DNA from: TMP-7 sp038212445 | GTDB lineage: Bacteria > Acidobacteriota > Terriglobia > Bryobacterales > Bryobacteraceae | Direction: 5' to 3' | NCBI GenBank assembly: GCA_038212445.1 | Contig: JBBQUM010000010.1 | Location: forward strand, 1 to 64,000 | Length of the DNA stretch: 64,000 nt | Shown: piece after piece, positions 1 to 8,035 of the stretch | How the letters are laid out: every line of letters begins with the position of its first letter | Position numbering within the stretch: position 1 is the first letter of the stretch | The notes under the pieces: generated by a model | The model's database searches: none | What the model was told of the DNA's origin: nothing | What the model saw: only the letters and a program-made list of their open reading frames with translations | Made by a program: the position numbers and the translations under genes

Positions 1-80
1 CATCCCGAACACGGAAGTTAAGCCCCTCAGCCCCGATGGTACTGCACGCGCAAGTGTGTGGGAGAGTAGGACGTCGCCCA
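1..80 (+). rRNA. rrf: 5S ribosomal RNA, 3' part (cut by window start)
   Basis: The first 80 bases match the 3' two thirds of a bacterial 5S rRNA. They contain the conserved CCGAACACGGAAGTTAAGC loop segment, then the GATGGTACTGC and GGGAGAGTAGGACGTCGCC helices. The 5' end lies outside the window, and a 23S rRNA gene is probably just upstream. A strong terminator follows within 12 bases, so this is the end of an rRNA transcript. Confidence 0.93.
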
Positions 81-90
81 ATTAATTCGC

Positions 91-130
91 AAAAAGCCCC
101 TGGCCCTCTTTAAGGCCCCAGGGGCTTTTT
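91..130 (+). terminator. Intrinsic terminator after 5S rRNA
   Basis: A perfect 13-bp inverted repeat (AAAAAGCCCCTGG / CCAGGGGCTTTTT) surrounds a 14-base loop and ends in five T's. It stands 10 bases after the 5S gene. Because the stem begins with five A's it could also work in reverse for the minus-strand gene ending at 144. Confidence 0.92.
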
Positions 131-143
131 CATTGCTGCTCGC

Positions 144-602
144 TTAAAACGGCAAGTCATCCTCTCCCGCGGCGGACACCGCTGGCGCAGCCTTCAACCG
201 TTTGTCGAAGTACACATTCGCGCTGCCGTTGCGCGTCTTCTTCGTGATCTCCAACTCGACGTCGACCAGCCGCTCCTTTAACTGCGGCAAGTCGGAAAAG
301 CGATCCAAATCCAACCCGCAGGTGTGCAGTTCCTGCTTGATGATGTGTAGATTGTTTTCGCTGATCCCATTCGTCTTGAACAAGATACGATTTTCGGCCG
401 AAGGTCCGATAATCCGCAGCGCCCAGGTGATCTTCGGATTCCCGCTCGTTTGCGACTGTCCGAGTTCTACGCCCTCTACCACGACCTGGTAGGTCCCATC
501 CGGCACCGGCGCCGACTCCGGCCCAACTGCCGCATCACGATAGGGCTCGTCGAACCGGCTCAGATCAAGCGCGCGTGCGTACTGATATAAGGCATTACTC
601 AT
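144..602 (-). CDS. DUF669-like single-stranded-DNA-binding-type protein with SSB-like tail
   Basis: A 152-aa protein. The core (about residues 35-130: PDGTYQVVVEGVEL, SGNPKITWALRI, then a lysine-rich strand) resembles the DUF669 family, common in phages and prophages and thought to act with ssDNA or recombination. The last residues are GEDDLPF, very close to the acidic DDIPF tip by which bacterial SSB recruits partner proteins. The start is set at the second ATG (602) because AGGAGG lies 9 bases upstream; the longer reading from 626 has no such site and would include the SD within its coding sequence. It stands alone between the 5S terminator and an operon that runs towards it. The family assignment is by pattern and moderately sure; the role in DNA metabolism is inference. 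Confidence 0.72.
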   Translation of the reverse strand: MSNALYQYARALDLSRFDEPYRDAAVGPESAPVPDGTYQVVVEGVELGQSQTSGNPKITWALRIIGPSAENRILFKTNGISENNLHIIKQELHTCGLDLDRFSDLPQLKERLVDVELEITKKTRNGSANVYFDKRLKAAPAVSAAGEDDLPF

Positions 603-611
603 TCGAGAGAA

Positions 612-617
612 CCTCCT
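612..617 (-). promoter_or_regulatory. Shine-Dalgarno that decides the start of the DUF669-like gene
   Basis: AGGAGG on the minus strand, 9 bases before the ATG at 602. It supports that ATG over the upstream in-frame ATG at 626. Confidence 0.75.
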
Positions 618-655
618 CTCGGACATAGTGCCCGCCGGCGCGGATTTCTCTCAGG

Positions 656-1597
656 CTATTTCAGCCACTCATCCAAACCCGACCGCACAAACTCATCGTC
701 GTTCAGATGTGGATAGGCGCCATACACTCGATCGATCTCTTCCATCTGCCCCGGCGACACGTCTTCATTTGGATCCAGGCACCAGCGCCCCGCCAACAAG
801 CCCTGCCTTCTGAGGACCTCGTGCAACCCCGCGATGCAGCCTCGAAAGCCGTTCGGCGGATCGAAGAACGCAGCGTTCGAATCGGTGATCTCATCGGCGA
901 GCTTTCTCAGCGCGGGCGACGGGCCGCGCCTCGCCAATTCCACCTGCTCGACAGCCCGCCGCGTCCAGACAGACCAGTGCCCGAGCAGGCCTCCCTTGAA
1001 GTCGCCGGACACCAGATCCATGATGATGTGATCGTCGTTGCCCGTGTAAAGCGGGATCGGGCGGCCGGAGTCGCGCACGGCGCGTATGACGTCCAGGGTC
1101 TGATACCGGTTGAATGGCGCCACCTTAATGCCCATGACGCCGTCGATTTCGACGAATTGCCGCCAGAAGTTGTAGGGCAGAATCCGCCCGCCGACGCTCG
1201 GCTGAAGGTAGAAGCCCATCACTGGAATGACCGCGGCCACCTCGCGCGAGTGCGCCAGCAGTTCCTCGATTGACGACTCCTTTAACGCGCCCAGGCTAAG
1301 CAGACCGGCATCGTAGCCGAGTTCACGCGCCAGAGCGGCTTCTCCAAGGGCTTGCGCTGTGCGGCCCACCACGCCGGCGATCTTCATTACCGGCCGACCC
1401 TTCAACTCTTCGGCGGCGAGGGTCAACACGGGACGCAGCAGTCCGGCATCACGAATCGCGAACTGAGTGGTGTGGACGCCCACCGCCACTCCCCCGGCAC
1501 CGGCAGCCAGATAGTAGCGAGTCAACGCGCGCTGGCGGCGCTCGTCGAGTTTGCGCTCGGCTGTCAGTGCCAGGGGATGCGCTGGGATAACGATCAT
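656..1597 (-). CDS. Dihydrodipicolinate synthase/N-acetylneuraminate lyase family aldolase
   Basis: A 313-aa TIM-barrel protein of the DapA family, class I aldolases that form a Schiff base between lysine and pyruvate or a similar keto acid. The expected lysine is K158 in GVMGIKVAPF; the preceding GFYLQPSVGGR occupies the position of the usual tyrosine loop. The start is the ATG at 1597, which overlaps the stop of the upstream epimerase gene (TGATG), with GGAAGG just before it; the extension to 1678 lies inside that gene. It is the last gene of a five-gene minus-strand operon with an esterase and an SDR protein. DapA proper acts in lysine synthesis, but this context suggests catabolism of a sugar- or hydroxy-acid-derived substrate (inference). 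Substrate unknown. Confidence 0.82.
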   Translation of the reverse strand: MIVIPAHPLALTAERKLDERRQRALTRYYLAAGAGGVAVGVHTTQFAIRDAGLLRPVLTLAAEELKGRPVMKIAGVVGRTAQALGEAALARELGYDAGLLSLGALKESSIEELLAHSREVAAVIPVMGFYLQPSVGGRILPYNFWRQFVEIDGVMGIKVAPFNRYQTLDVIRAVRDSGRPIPLYTGNDDHIIMDLVSGDFKGGLLGHWSVWTRRAVEQVELARRGPSPALRKLADEITDSNAAFFDPPNGFRGCIAGLHEVLRRQGLLAGRWCLDPNEDVSPGQMEEIDRVYGAYPHLNDDEFVRSGLDEWLK

Positions 1598-2586
1598 CAG
1601 AACCTTCCGTCCCTCGCTTCGAAGTGAGTCGGCTTGCCTAACGTAGCGCCGCCGGAAGCGATCCAGTCGGCTACCCATTCGATCATCTGGTCGAGCGATA
1701 CCTTCGGACGGCCAAAGAGTTCGACCGAACGGCGGCAGTTGTTGAGCAGCGCGGTATCGGCCTCCACGCCTTCAAACATAGGCTGCTTTTCGAATCGTTC
1801 TCCGAACGCCCGCGCGATGTCACGCACCGCGACCGTTTCAGGACCGGTGATATTCAGCACCAGCGGCGGCGACTGGCAGTGCGCGAAAGAGCGGAGGCAC
1901 ATCGAATTCGCATCCCCCTGCCAGATCACATTGACAAATCCCATCGACAGGTTCACAGGGCTGCCTTCGAAGACCTTTCTGCCGATGTCGAGCAGTACGC
2001 CGTAGCGAAGATCGATGGCGTAGTTGAGGCGCAGCAGGACAACGCGAGTGCCGTACTTGATTGACCCGTACTGGAACATGCGCTCGCGTCCTAACGCCGA
2101 TTGAGCGTACTCGCCGACCGGCGCGGCCGCCATCGACTCCTCTGCGCCCCCTTCGCCCACCGGTACGAGCGGATAGACGTTGCCGGTGGAGAAGGCGACT
2201 ATCTTAGAGAGGCGATAGCGTTCGGCCACGAGTCCGGGCAGGAAGGTGTTCATCGCCCATGTCAGGTGCTCGGCTCCCGTGGTGCCGAACTTCATCGCCG
2301 CCATGAAGATGACATTCGGGACGTCGGGAAGGGAAGCGAGCGCGCCCGGCTCGAGCAGATCCGTCTTAACCGTCTCGATTCCTGCGTCCTCTAACCGCTG
2401 GTGCAACGCAGAGTCGCTGAACCGGGCGGCTGCGATCACTCTCCCGCGTGATGCGCGCCTGGCTCGCATTGCCAGTGTTGGGCCCATCTTGCCGCCGGCG
2501 CCGAGGATGAGCAGGTCGCCCTCAACAGCGTCGCCCTCGTAAGGCTGTGACAACAAGTCATCGAGTTCCTGTTCAGAGCGAATCAT
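1597..2586 (-). CDS. NAD-dependent epimerase/dehydratase-like protein (extended SDR)
   Basis: A 329-aa Rossmann protein. The nucleotide-binding loop GAGGKMG is at residues 29-35 and is followed by NVIFMAAMKFG and FSTGNVYP, the usual extended-SDR strands carrying the catalytic Ser/Thr. The active-site tyrosine appears as Y160 (YAQSALGRER), but the lysine four residues later, normally part of YxxxK, is alanine. Either the alignment shifts or the chemistry differs from a normal epimerase. The gene overlaps the GNAT gene by four bases (ATGA) and the aldolase by one, so the three are translationally coupled. A role in sugar modification or breakdown is inferred from the neighbours. Confidence 0.8.
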   Translation of the reverse strand: MIRSEQELDDLLSQPYEGDAVEGDLLILGAGGKMGPTLAMRARRASRGRVIAAARFSDSALHQRLEDAGIETVKTDLLEPGALASLPDVPNVIFMAAMKFGTTGAEHLTWAMNTFLPGLVAERYRLSKIVAFSTGNVYPLVPVGEGGAEESMAAAPVGEYAQSALGRERMFQYGSIKYGTRVVLLRLNYAIDLRYGVLLDIGRKVFEGSPVNLSMGFVNVIWQGDANSMCLRSFAHCQSPPLVLNITGPETVAVRDIARAFGERFEKQPMFEGVEADTALLNNCRRSVELFGRPKVSLDQMIEWVADWIASGGATLGKPTHFEARDGRF

Positions 2587-3359
2587 CCCGCCTCAAATCC
2601 ACCGATCGCATATATGAGGTTATCGTTTCTTTGATTCTGGCGGCCGCGCACCATTCGCACGAGCCTCCGCACCGGTTGGAACCCTAGCCCGGCGGCGATG
2701 CGCGCGGCGTGGGGATGTTCCGGCAGAAGATCCCAGAACCAGGGACCCTGGTCGCCTTCAACAATTGCGCGAATCGTCGACTCTGCTTTCTGAGGGTCGC
2801 GCGAAACAAACGGCCCCAGATAATAGGCGATTCTACCGGGCCTCGCGACGCCCAAAGCCAAGGTCCGCAGAAACGTCGTGCGATCGGCGCCGAATGCTTC
2901 GCGGTCGAGCGCTTCATCCAATAGGACCGGCGGCATGGCGCCTGTCGACGGTGTCGCCTCCCTGCGCCAGCGCTCAATTGGCTGTTCGTCCTCAAAGCCA
3001 AGCGAGGCGTAAAGCGGGCGTCCCTGATCGGTGGCATCGAGCTTGACGCAGGGGATTCCGCGGCGGTCCGCCAGTTCAAGCGCTGCGGCCACCAGGGCTC
3101 GCGCGTAGCCACGGCGCTGGCAGTCAGCGCGCGTGAGGACCATACCCACCCAGGCGAGCGCGGCTCCGTGGCACATCAAAGTGGTGGTAGCCGCGAGTCC
3201 TCCGTCGTCGATTCCGAAGCATCCTTCCGGCGCGATCTCGAGGACGCGTTCCCAGTCCTGGCTGGTTTGATTCCAACCCGCCGCTGTCGACAGGGCGAAC
3301 GCCGCATCGACGTCGGCGGCTACGAGCGGGCGAACGCCAGAAGATTTTCCAACTTCCAA
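2583..3359 (-). CDS. GNAT family N-acetyltransferase with two GNAT-like halves
   Basis: A 258-aa protein. The N-terminal half has the GNAT fold: GVRPLVAADVDAAFAL, then the acetyl-CoA loop region QRRGYARALVAAALE and LYASLGFEDE. The C-terminal half (about 165-250) repeats a degenerate acetyltransferase ending in GLGFQPVRRLVRMVRG, as in the YitI-like two-domain GNATs. The start is a TTG at 3359 with AGGAG 9 bases upstream, so the gene overlaps the esterase gene by 40 bases. It acetylates an amine or similar group using acetyl-CoA; the substrate cannot be told. Its place between esterase and epimerase suggests a co-regulated accessory function. Confidence 0.8.
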   Translation of the reverse strand: MEVGKSSGVRPLVAADVDAAFALSTAAGWNQTSQDWERVLEIAPEGCFGIDDGGLAATTTLMCHGAALAWVGMVLTRADCQRRGYARALVAAALELADRRGIPCVKLDATDQGRPLYASLGFEDEQPIERWRREATPSTGAMPPVLLDEALDREAFGADRTTFLRTLALGVARPGRIAYYLGPFVSRDPQKAESTIRAIVEGDQGPWFWDLLPEHPHAARIAAGLGFQPVRRLVRMVRGRQNQRNDNLIYAIGGFEAG

Positions 3360-5302
3360 TCGGCTTCTCCTCTCATCTCCACACGGCGCGGCGCCAGGCC
3401 GGCTGCGATCTCCGGCAGATCGGTGTGGAGTAGCAGGTTGGGCAGGAAATTCGCTGCCGGTTCGGTGTACTCGCCCGCGTCGATGATGCCGCGGAACGAC
3501 GCCAAGCCGCCGGTGAGGTAGAGCGACTCGATCCGCTTGTCAATGGCTGCCGCGAACAGTGCCGGGACGGTCATCTTGCCGGACGCCGCCACGACGATGC
3601 TGCTCCCTCGTATCGTGAGGCCGGCCACCCACGCGAGAACGTCGGCGACGCGCTGAGTCAGAAGCGGCCGACCGAGGATGAGGGATGCCCAGGCGTAGCT
3701 TTCTTCCTCATTGCGCGAGCGTTCGTAGCCCGGATTGCCACGGCCGAACTGTGGCACAGTGTCGCCGTTGCCGCGCAGATCCGCTGCGCAGACTCGCACG
3801 CCGGCCAAAGCCAGTCGAGCATAGAGTCCCTCCTCGCCAGCACCTGGATTGCGGCCGCGCGCGTCGAGCGCGAGCAAGATAGGCGCCTTGCCGGAGTCGC
3901 CTTTCGGCAGATAGAACCAAGCGGGCAGGAACATTCCCGGGTCGGACTCAACCTCGAGCGCCTCGATGTCGATCCCTTCTGACGGCACGTGCGAAAGCAC
4001 CGGTAGCTTCAATGCCTTTGACGGCTCGAGCTTCAACAATTGAGAGACAGGAACGGGCGCGGAGCGTACAAGTTCACGCGAAAACGCAACAGGCGACTTC
4101 GACTGAAAATCGCGAACCACGTTTCCTGCGGGGCCACACCAAAGCGTCTCATCTTTTTCCGGACTGACCGGCGGTTCTTCGGTAATGGCTGTCGAGGAAT
4201 TCTTGAGCCAGCGTTCGAACCAGTTGTAAGTTTCCAGGCGCAGCGCGTAGGAGAGGGAATGCGCAAGCGGCGATTCTTTCCAGGCGATTCTGTTGCGGTG
4301 TCCCAGACGCTCGTAGATCGTCGCCAGGCGCGCGAACTCGGCCCGTCCGTCGTCGAGATAGTTCGGCGAGTAGGTGCCGTAGAAATCGCGCGCACTCACC
4401 ATCACCAGCAGCGGTTTCGGCGCCATCGGGTACAGCATGTCCCAACGATCGAAGCCGACTAAGCCAGAGCCGATCAAGTCCTGCTCCCCGTCGTCGGCAG
4501 AACCGGGAGGGATGAAATTGGCGCACGCGAAGTTCTCCGTGTTGCCGCTGCACACGACAGCGGCCGCCAGGCGCGTATCGACGCTGGCCAGGAGTTGAGT
4601 AGCCAGTCCGCCGCCCGATTGACCGGTGGAGGCAAGCCGCTTGGGGTCCACCATGGGCAGCGATGCGAGTACGTCGAGACTGCGGACAGCGTCCCAGGCA
4701 AGCGCTTTCGAGGCAGTGTCTCCCACCAGCAGCATCTGCTTTCCAGCCATCGAATGATGTCCAGTGGGGCTCACCTTTCCTGAGTACTGAATGCGCTCTC
4801 CCTGTCCAAACGGATCGAACGCGAGTACGACATGGCCAAGTCGCGCCAAACCTTGACAACATTTCTGATAGCCGCCGGCCGCTTTACCGTTCGGCGTGTG
4901 ACCCATTTGAAAGAGAATGCCGGGAAATGGACCCGCACCCGTCGTCGGGATGTAGAGGTTCGCCGAGACGATGAGCCCTGGCCGGCTTTCGTAGATGATC
5001 TTGTCGACGCGATAGCCATCCCGGTTGAACGTGCCGACGGTCCGTTGGTTGAGGGGCGTCCGTTCGGGCTCGCCGCCGTTTAATTCCCAGAATGTGTGCT
5101 GCACCCATTTCTGACGGGCGGCGATGGCTTCGGGCGTTGTGAGTTTGGCCATTGCCTGCTCACGCCGTTCGCGCGCTTGTCCGGCGAGGCGAGTGAGATA
5201 GGACGGTAGTCCTTGGGAGTAATGACGGTAGTTGACACGCGTGGGCAGTTGCGCGTGAACCGCCGCCGGCAACAATGACAATAGCGTGCGGCGCGTGAGC
5301 AT
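3320..5302 (-). CDS. Secreted acetylxylan-esterase-like alpha/beta hydrolase
   Basis: A 660-aa protein starting MLTRRTLLSLLPAAVHA, an export signal with an RR pair that could be Tat-type. The first half is an alpha/beta hydrolase with the nucleophile elbow TGQSGGG (serine near residue 229), like acetyl xylan esterases and the large acidobacterial esterases that remove acetyl or methyl esters from plant polysaccharides. The second half (about 390-650) carries a second, weaker hydrolase-like domain without a clear GxSxG motif. The ATG at 5302 is preferred over the GTG one codon upstream. It lies 28 bases after the M48-like gene and overlaps the GNAT gene, so it is within the operon. The exact ester substrate is inference. 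Confidence 0.8.
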   Translation of the reverse strand: MLTRRTLLSLLPAAVHAQLPTRVNYRHYSQGLPSYLTRLAGQARERREQAMAKLTTPEAIAARQKWVQHTFWELNGGEPERTPLNQRTVGTFNRDGYRVDKIIYESRPGLIVSANLYIPTTGAGPFPGILFQMGHTPNGKAAGGYQKCCQGLARLGHVVLAFDPFGQGERIQYSGKVSPTGHHSMAGKQMLLVGDTASKALAWDAVRSLDVLASLPMVDPKRLASTGQSGGGLATQLLASVDTRLAAAVVCSGNTENFACANFIPPGSADDGEQDLIGSGLVGFDRWDMLYPMAPKPLLVMVSARDFYGTYSPNYLDDGRAEFARLATIYERLGHRNRIAWKESPLAHSLSYALRLETYNWFERWLKNSSTAITEEPPVSPEKDETLWCGPAGNVVRDFQSKSPVAFSRELVRSAPVPVSQLLKLEPSKALKLPVLSHVPSEGIDIEALEVESDPGMFLPAWFYLPKGDSGKAPILLALDARGRNPGAGEEGLYARLALAGVRVCAADLRGNGDTVPQFGRGNPGYERSRNEEESYAWASLILGRPLLTQRVADVLAWVAGLTIRGSSIVVAASGKMTVPALFAAAIDKRIESLYLTGGLASFRGIIDAGEYTEPAANFLPNLLLHTDLPEIAAGLAPRRVEMRGEADWKLENLLAFARS

Positions 5303-5330
5303 CACCGAGCCATTGTATGAGATTGCGCCG

Positions 5331-6122
5331 TTAGCGCATCAGCGTGGGACGGTGCTTGGGGCGGACAGGAGGTTCGGTAAGGGCGCGGACTTCTTTCTGC
5401 GCAGCGATGAAATCGTCGGAGGGAGACGCACTTCGATCGTTTCGCGGCAGCAACTCGAGAGCGGCGCGAAGGTTAGTGAGCCGTTGGTCGCGGTCTGGTT
5501 GTGGGAACTGCTCGATGAAGCGGAGCAAGCCCCTGGGGTCCAGTCCCGCATGGGCGAGAGCCTCCGCTGCCAGCGCGTCCGCGTCGATTTCATACTGCCT
5601 GCGTGGGGCCGAGAATGCGGCAGGGCTGGCGGAACCCGCACTACAGCTTCCAGACCATCCACCGATAAAGACGAGCGGAATGGTTGTGTTGGCGGCCCCG
5701 GCTGGGCGGCTCGCTTCGAAGGTTCCATGGCGCTGGGCGACATGCTCCATGGCGTGGGCTAGAGCGCCGGCGAACTGAGCCTCATCCGCGGCAAGCAGTA
5801 GTTGGGCAGAGATGAACACGTAACCGCCGGGCAGCCCCACAGGTTCCATGCATGTACCGCCCGCGACCGTTTTGAAAACGAACGGAAACTTCGCTTCGGT
5901 CATCTGAGTGGCAAGCCGTTCACCGAGACGGTCGACATACTCCTGAGCAACACCACTCTCAATTGGTGTATTGCCCCGCGAATATTCAGCGGCAAGCTGA
6001 CGGCCGAGTGCTGCTTCTTTCTCGAGGTTGAAAGTATTCGGTTCCGGGCGGGAGTGCCCGGTGGATGTCTGGGCGGTCAAAGAGAGACCGGCCAGCAGTG
6101 CGACAAAGCTTGGGATCCACAT
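5331..6122 (-). CDS. M48-like secreted peptidase with a broken HExxH motif
   Basis: A 263-aa exported protein with signal MWIPSFVALLAGLSLTAQT. The layout is that of M48 (HtpX/BepA-like) metallopeptidases: GRQLAAEY near the start, PGGYVFISAQLLLAADEAQFAGALAHA written here only in part as GGYVFISAQLLL, then the helix that should hold HExxH, and a downstream QYEIDADALA giving the third zinc ligand (E178). The helix reads H123-A-M-E-H127: both histidines are present, but the catalytic glutamate after the first histidine is alanine. A glutamate two residues later cannot take the same place on the helix. The protein may still bind zinc but is probably not an active protease of the usual kind. GAGG lies 8 bases before the ATG. 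First gene of the operon. Confidence 0.75.
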   Translation of the reverse strand: MWIPSFVALLAGLSLTAQTSTGHSRPEPNTFNLEKEAALGRQLAAEYSRGNTPIESGVAQEYVDRLGERLATQMTEAKFPFVFKTVAGGTCMEPVGLPGGYVFISAQLLLAADEAQFAGALAHAMEHVAQRHGTFEASRPAGAANTTIPLVFIGGWSGSCSAGSASPAAFSAPRRQYEIDADALAAEALAHAGLDPRGLLRFIEQFPQPDRDQRLTNLRAALELLPRNDRSASPSDDFIAAQKEVRALTEPPVRPKHRPTLMR

Positions 6123-6202
6123 AGAAACGCCTCAACCTTGGCAATTAGACGTACGACCCAATCTTTAGTTCCGAATGCTGGATTCGATAGTATGGGGCTG
6201 TC

Positions 6203-6877
6203 ATGAAAATGAGAACGGCATTCTCCATATTGATGTTCCTGATTTCTTCCTGTTTGTGGGCACAGGCTTTGGATTCCAACAGCATCACGGTTTCCGTTTC
6301 CCGCTCCACGACACTGAGAGCTGAACAGGCGAACTTCGCGATGTCGGTTCGCAGTGGTTTGGATTCTAACCTGACGGCTATCGTCTCCGCGCTCACTGCC
6401 GCCGGGATACAACAGGGGGATTTCGCCGGGGTGTACGACTTTTCTACTTTCACTAACATCACGTTTCGCGACCCCGGCGAGGTCCGCGAACTGAACTGGC
6501 AGTTCAGCTACTCGGTGCCTTTTTCCAAACTAAACGAGACGCTGAACAGCCTCGCCGCAAGTGCGATCAAAGTGAGTTCTGCCAACCCACGGCTCACGAT
6601 GTCCTTCAGCTTGAGTGGTTCCACGGTTTCTGACGCGTCAATCGCGGAAGCCAGACGCAAGCTGCTGCCCGGACTCATGGACGATGCAAGGAAGCAGGCC
6701 GGACTTTTGGCCGATGCCGGCGGACTTGCGGTGGGGCAAGTGCTGGCCATCACGGATGGAGGGAGCTACGCCTATAGTTCGAGCGTCATTCCTGTCTTTT
6801 CCGTGGGCGTGGTGGCTTCGCCCAATTACGCCGCTTCCCAAAGCATCACAGTGAAGTTCGCAGCCGGCCGGCCATAG
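6203..6877 (+). CDS. SIMPL-domain (DUF541) exported protein
   Basis: A 224-aa protein with signal peptide MKMRTAFSILMFLISSCLWAQ. It then has the SIMPL pattern: an N-terminal strand SITVSVSRSTTLRAEQANFA, a middle segment on pairs of terms, and a C-terminal helix EARRKLLPGLMDDARKQAGL followed by GLAVGQVLAITDGG. SIMPL proteins are periplasmic or surface-associated oligomers of poorly known function. It is divergent from the M48-like gene, with 80 bases between the start codons, so both promoters must lie there. Confidence 0.85.
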   Translation: MKMRTAFSILMFLISSCLWAQALDSNSITVSVSRSTTLRAEQANFAMSVRSGLDSNLTAIVSALTAAGIQQGDFAGVYDFSTFTNITFRDPGEVRELNWQFSYSVPFSKLNETLNSLAASAIKVSSANPRLTMSFSLSGSTVSDASIAEARRKLLPGLMDDARKQAGLLADAGGLAVGQVLAITDGGSYAYSSSVIPVFSVGVVASPNYAASQSITVKFAAGRP

Positions 6878-6908
6878 GACGGGCGCGGGTCTACGGTATA
6901 ACGGGATA

Positions 6909-8006
6909 ATGAACCGACGCGATTTGTTCAAGACAGCGGCTTCCATGACGTTGGCGGGTGGAGTGGCTTCCGCCGCACCGGCGGATTCCAAAGCGACGAT
7001 CAGCGCGGACGTCGTGCGCCTGAATTTGCGGCACACTTGGACTACCGTGATGTCGTCGAGCGACTTCCGCGACACACTGCACGTCAGCTACAAGCGCGAC
7101 GGCATCACCGGCCATGGCGAAGGCGCTCCTATTCCTCGCTACAGGGAAAATGCTGTCACCGGCAAGAAGGTAGTGGAAGGGATCGGCGAGTGGCTCACCT
7201 CGCAAGATCCGCGCGCCTTCTCTAAGTTAATGTCGGAAGTCTTCCGCAAGATCGACGGTCAGTGGGCCGCGAAGGCTGCCATCGACATCGCCGTCATGGA
7301 CTGGGTGGGACAGAAACTCGGCGTCCCGCTGTATCGCTACTTCGGGCTCGATGCGAAAGATGCGCCTGTTACGACGTTCTCCATCGGCATCGATACGCCG
7401 GAGATGACTAAGAAGAAACTGGATGAGGCGTCGCAGTTTCCGGTACTGAAGATCAAGGTCGGCCTGGATACTGACGAGGCCACGATGGAGACCGTCCGGC
7501 GCTTCACCAAGAAGCCACTGCGGGTGGATGCGAACGAGGGCTGGACCAACAAGGAAGAAGCTGTCCGGAAGATCAACTGGCTCGAAAAGATGGGCGTCGA
7601 ATTTATCGAGCAGCCCATGCCGGCTGCGATGCTCGAGGAGACGCGCTGGGTGCGCAGCAAGGTCCACATCCCGATCATTGCGGATGAAGCCTGTCTGCAT
7701 GCCTCCGACATTCCGAAGCTGAGCGAATGTTTTGACGGCGTCAACGTGAAGCTCGACAAGAGCGGTGGAATCCTCGAAGGCTATCGCATGCTGCAGATCG
7801 CCAAAGCGCTGGGCATGAAGACGATGTTGGGCTGTATGATTTCGAGTTCAGTGAGCGTGACCGCGGCGGCGCACCTATCGCCTCTGGTGGACTATGCCGA
7901 CCTGGATGGGAATCTGCTGATCTCGAATGATCCGTACACGGGTGTGACGGTGAAGGACGGGAAGTTGATCCTGCCCGATCGTCCAGGCTTGGGATTGAAG
8001 GGGTAG
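6909..8006 (+). CDS. L-Ala-D/L-Glu-type dipeptide epimerase (enolase superfamily)
   Basis: A 365-aa member of the mandelate racemase/muconate lactonizing group. The two catalytic lysines are seen as K-I-K (181-183, LKIKVG) and K282 (VNVKLDKSGG). The metal-binding acids are D207 (RVDANEGW), E234 (FIEQPM) and D259 (IADEAC). This arrangement is typical of dipeptide epimerases that recycle murein peptides. The N-terminus MNRRDLFKTAASMTLAGG looks like a twin-arginine signal, so it acts outside the cytoplasm, as is frequent in this phylum but not in the E. coli enzyme. The specific dipeptide is inferred. Confidence 0.87.
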   Translation: MNRRDLFKTAASMTLAGGVASAAPADSKATISADVVRLNLRHTWTTVMSSSDFRDTLHVSYKRDGITGHGEGAPIPRYRENAVTGKKVVEGIGEWLTSQDPRAFSKLMSEVFRKIDGQWAAKAAIDIAVMDWVGQKLGVPLYRYFGLDAKDAPVTTFSIGIDTPEMTKKKLDEASQFPVLKIKVGLDTDEATMETVRRFTKKPLRVDANEGWTNKEEAVRKINWLEKMGVEFIEQPMPAAMLEETRWVRSKVHIPIIADEACLHASDIPKLSECFDGVNVKLDKSGGILEGYRMLQIAKALGMKTMLGCMISSSVSVTAAAHLSPLVDYADLDGNLLISNDPYTGVTVKDGKLILPDRPGLGLKG

Positions 8007-8035
8007 AGGGAAGCCGAAGCTCCCCTCTGTCTCGA

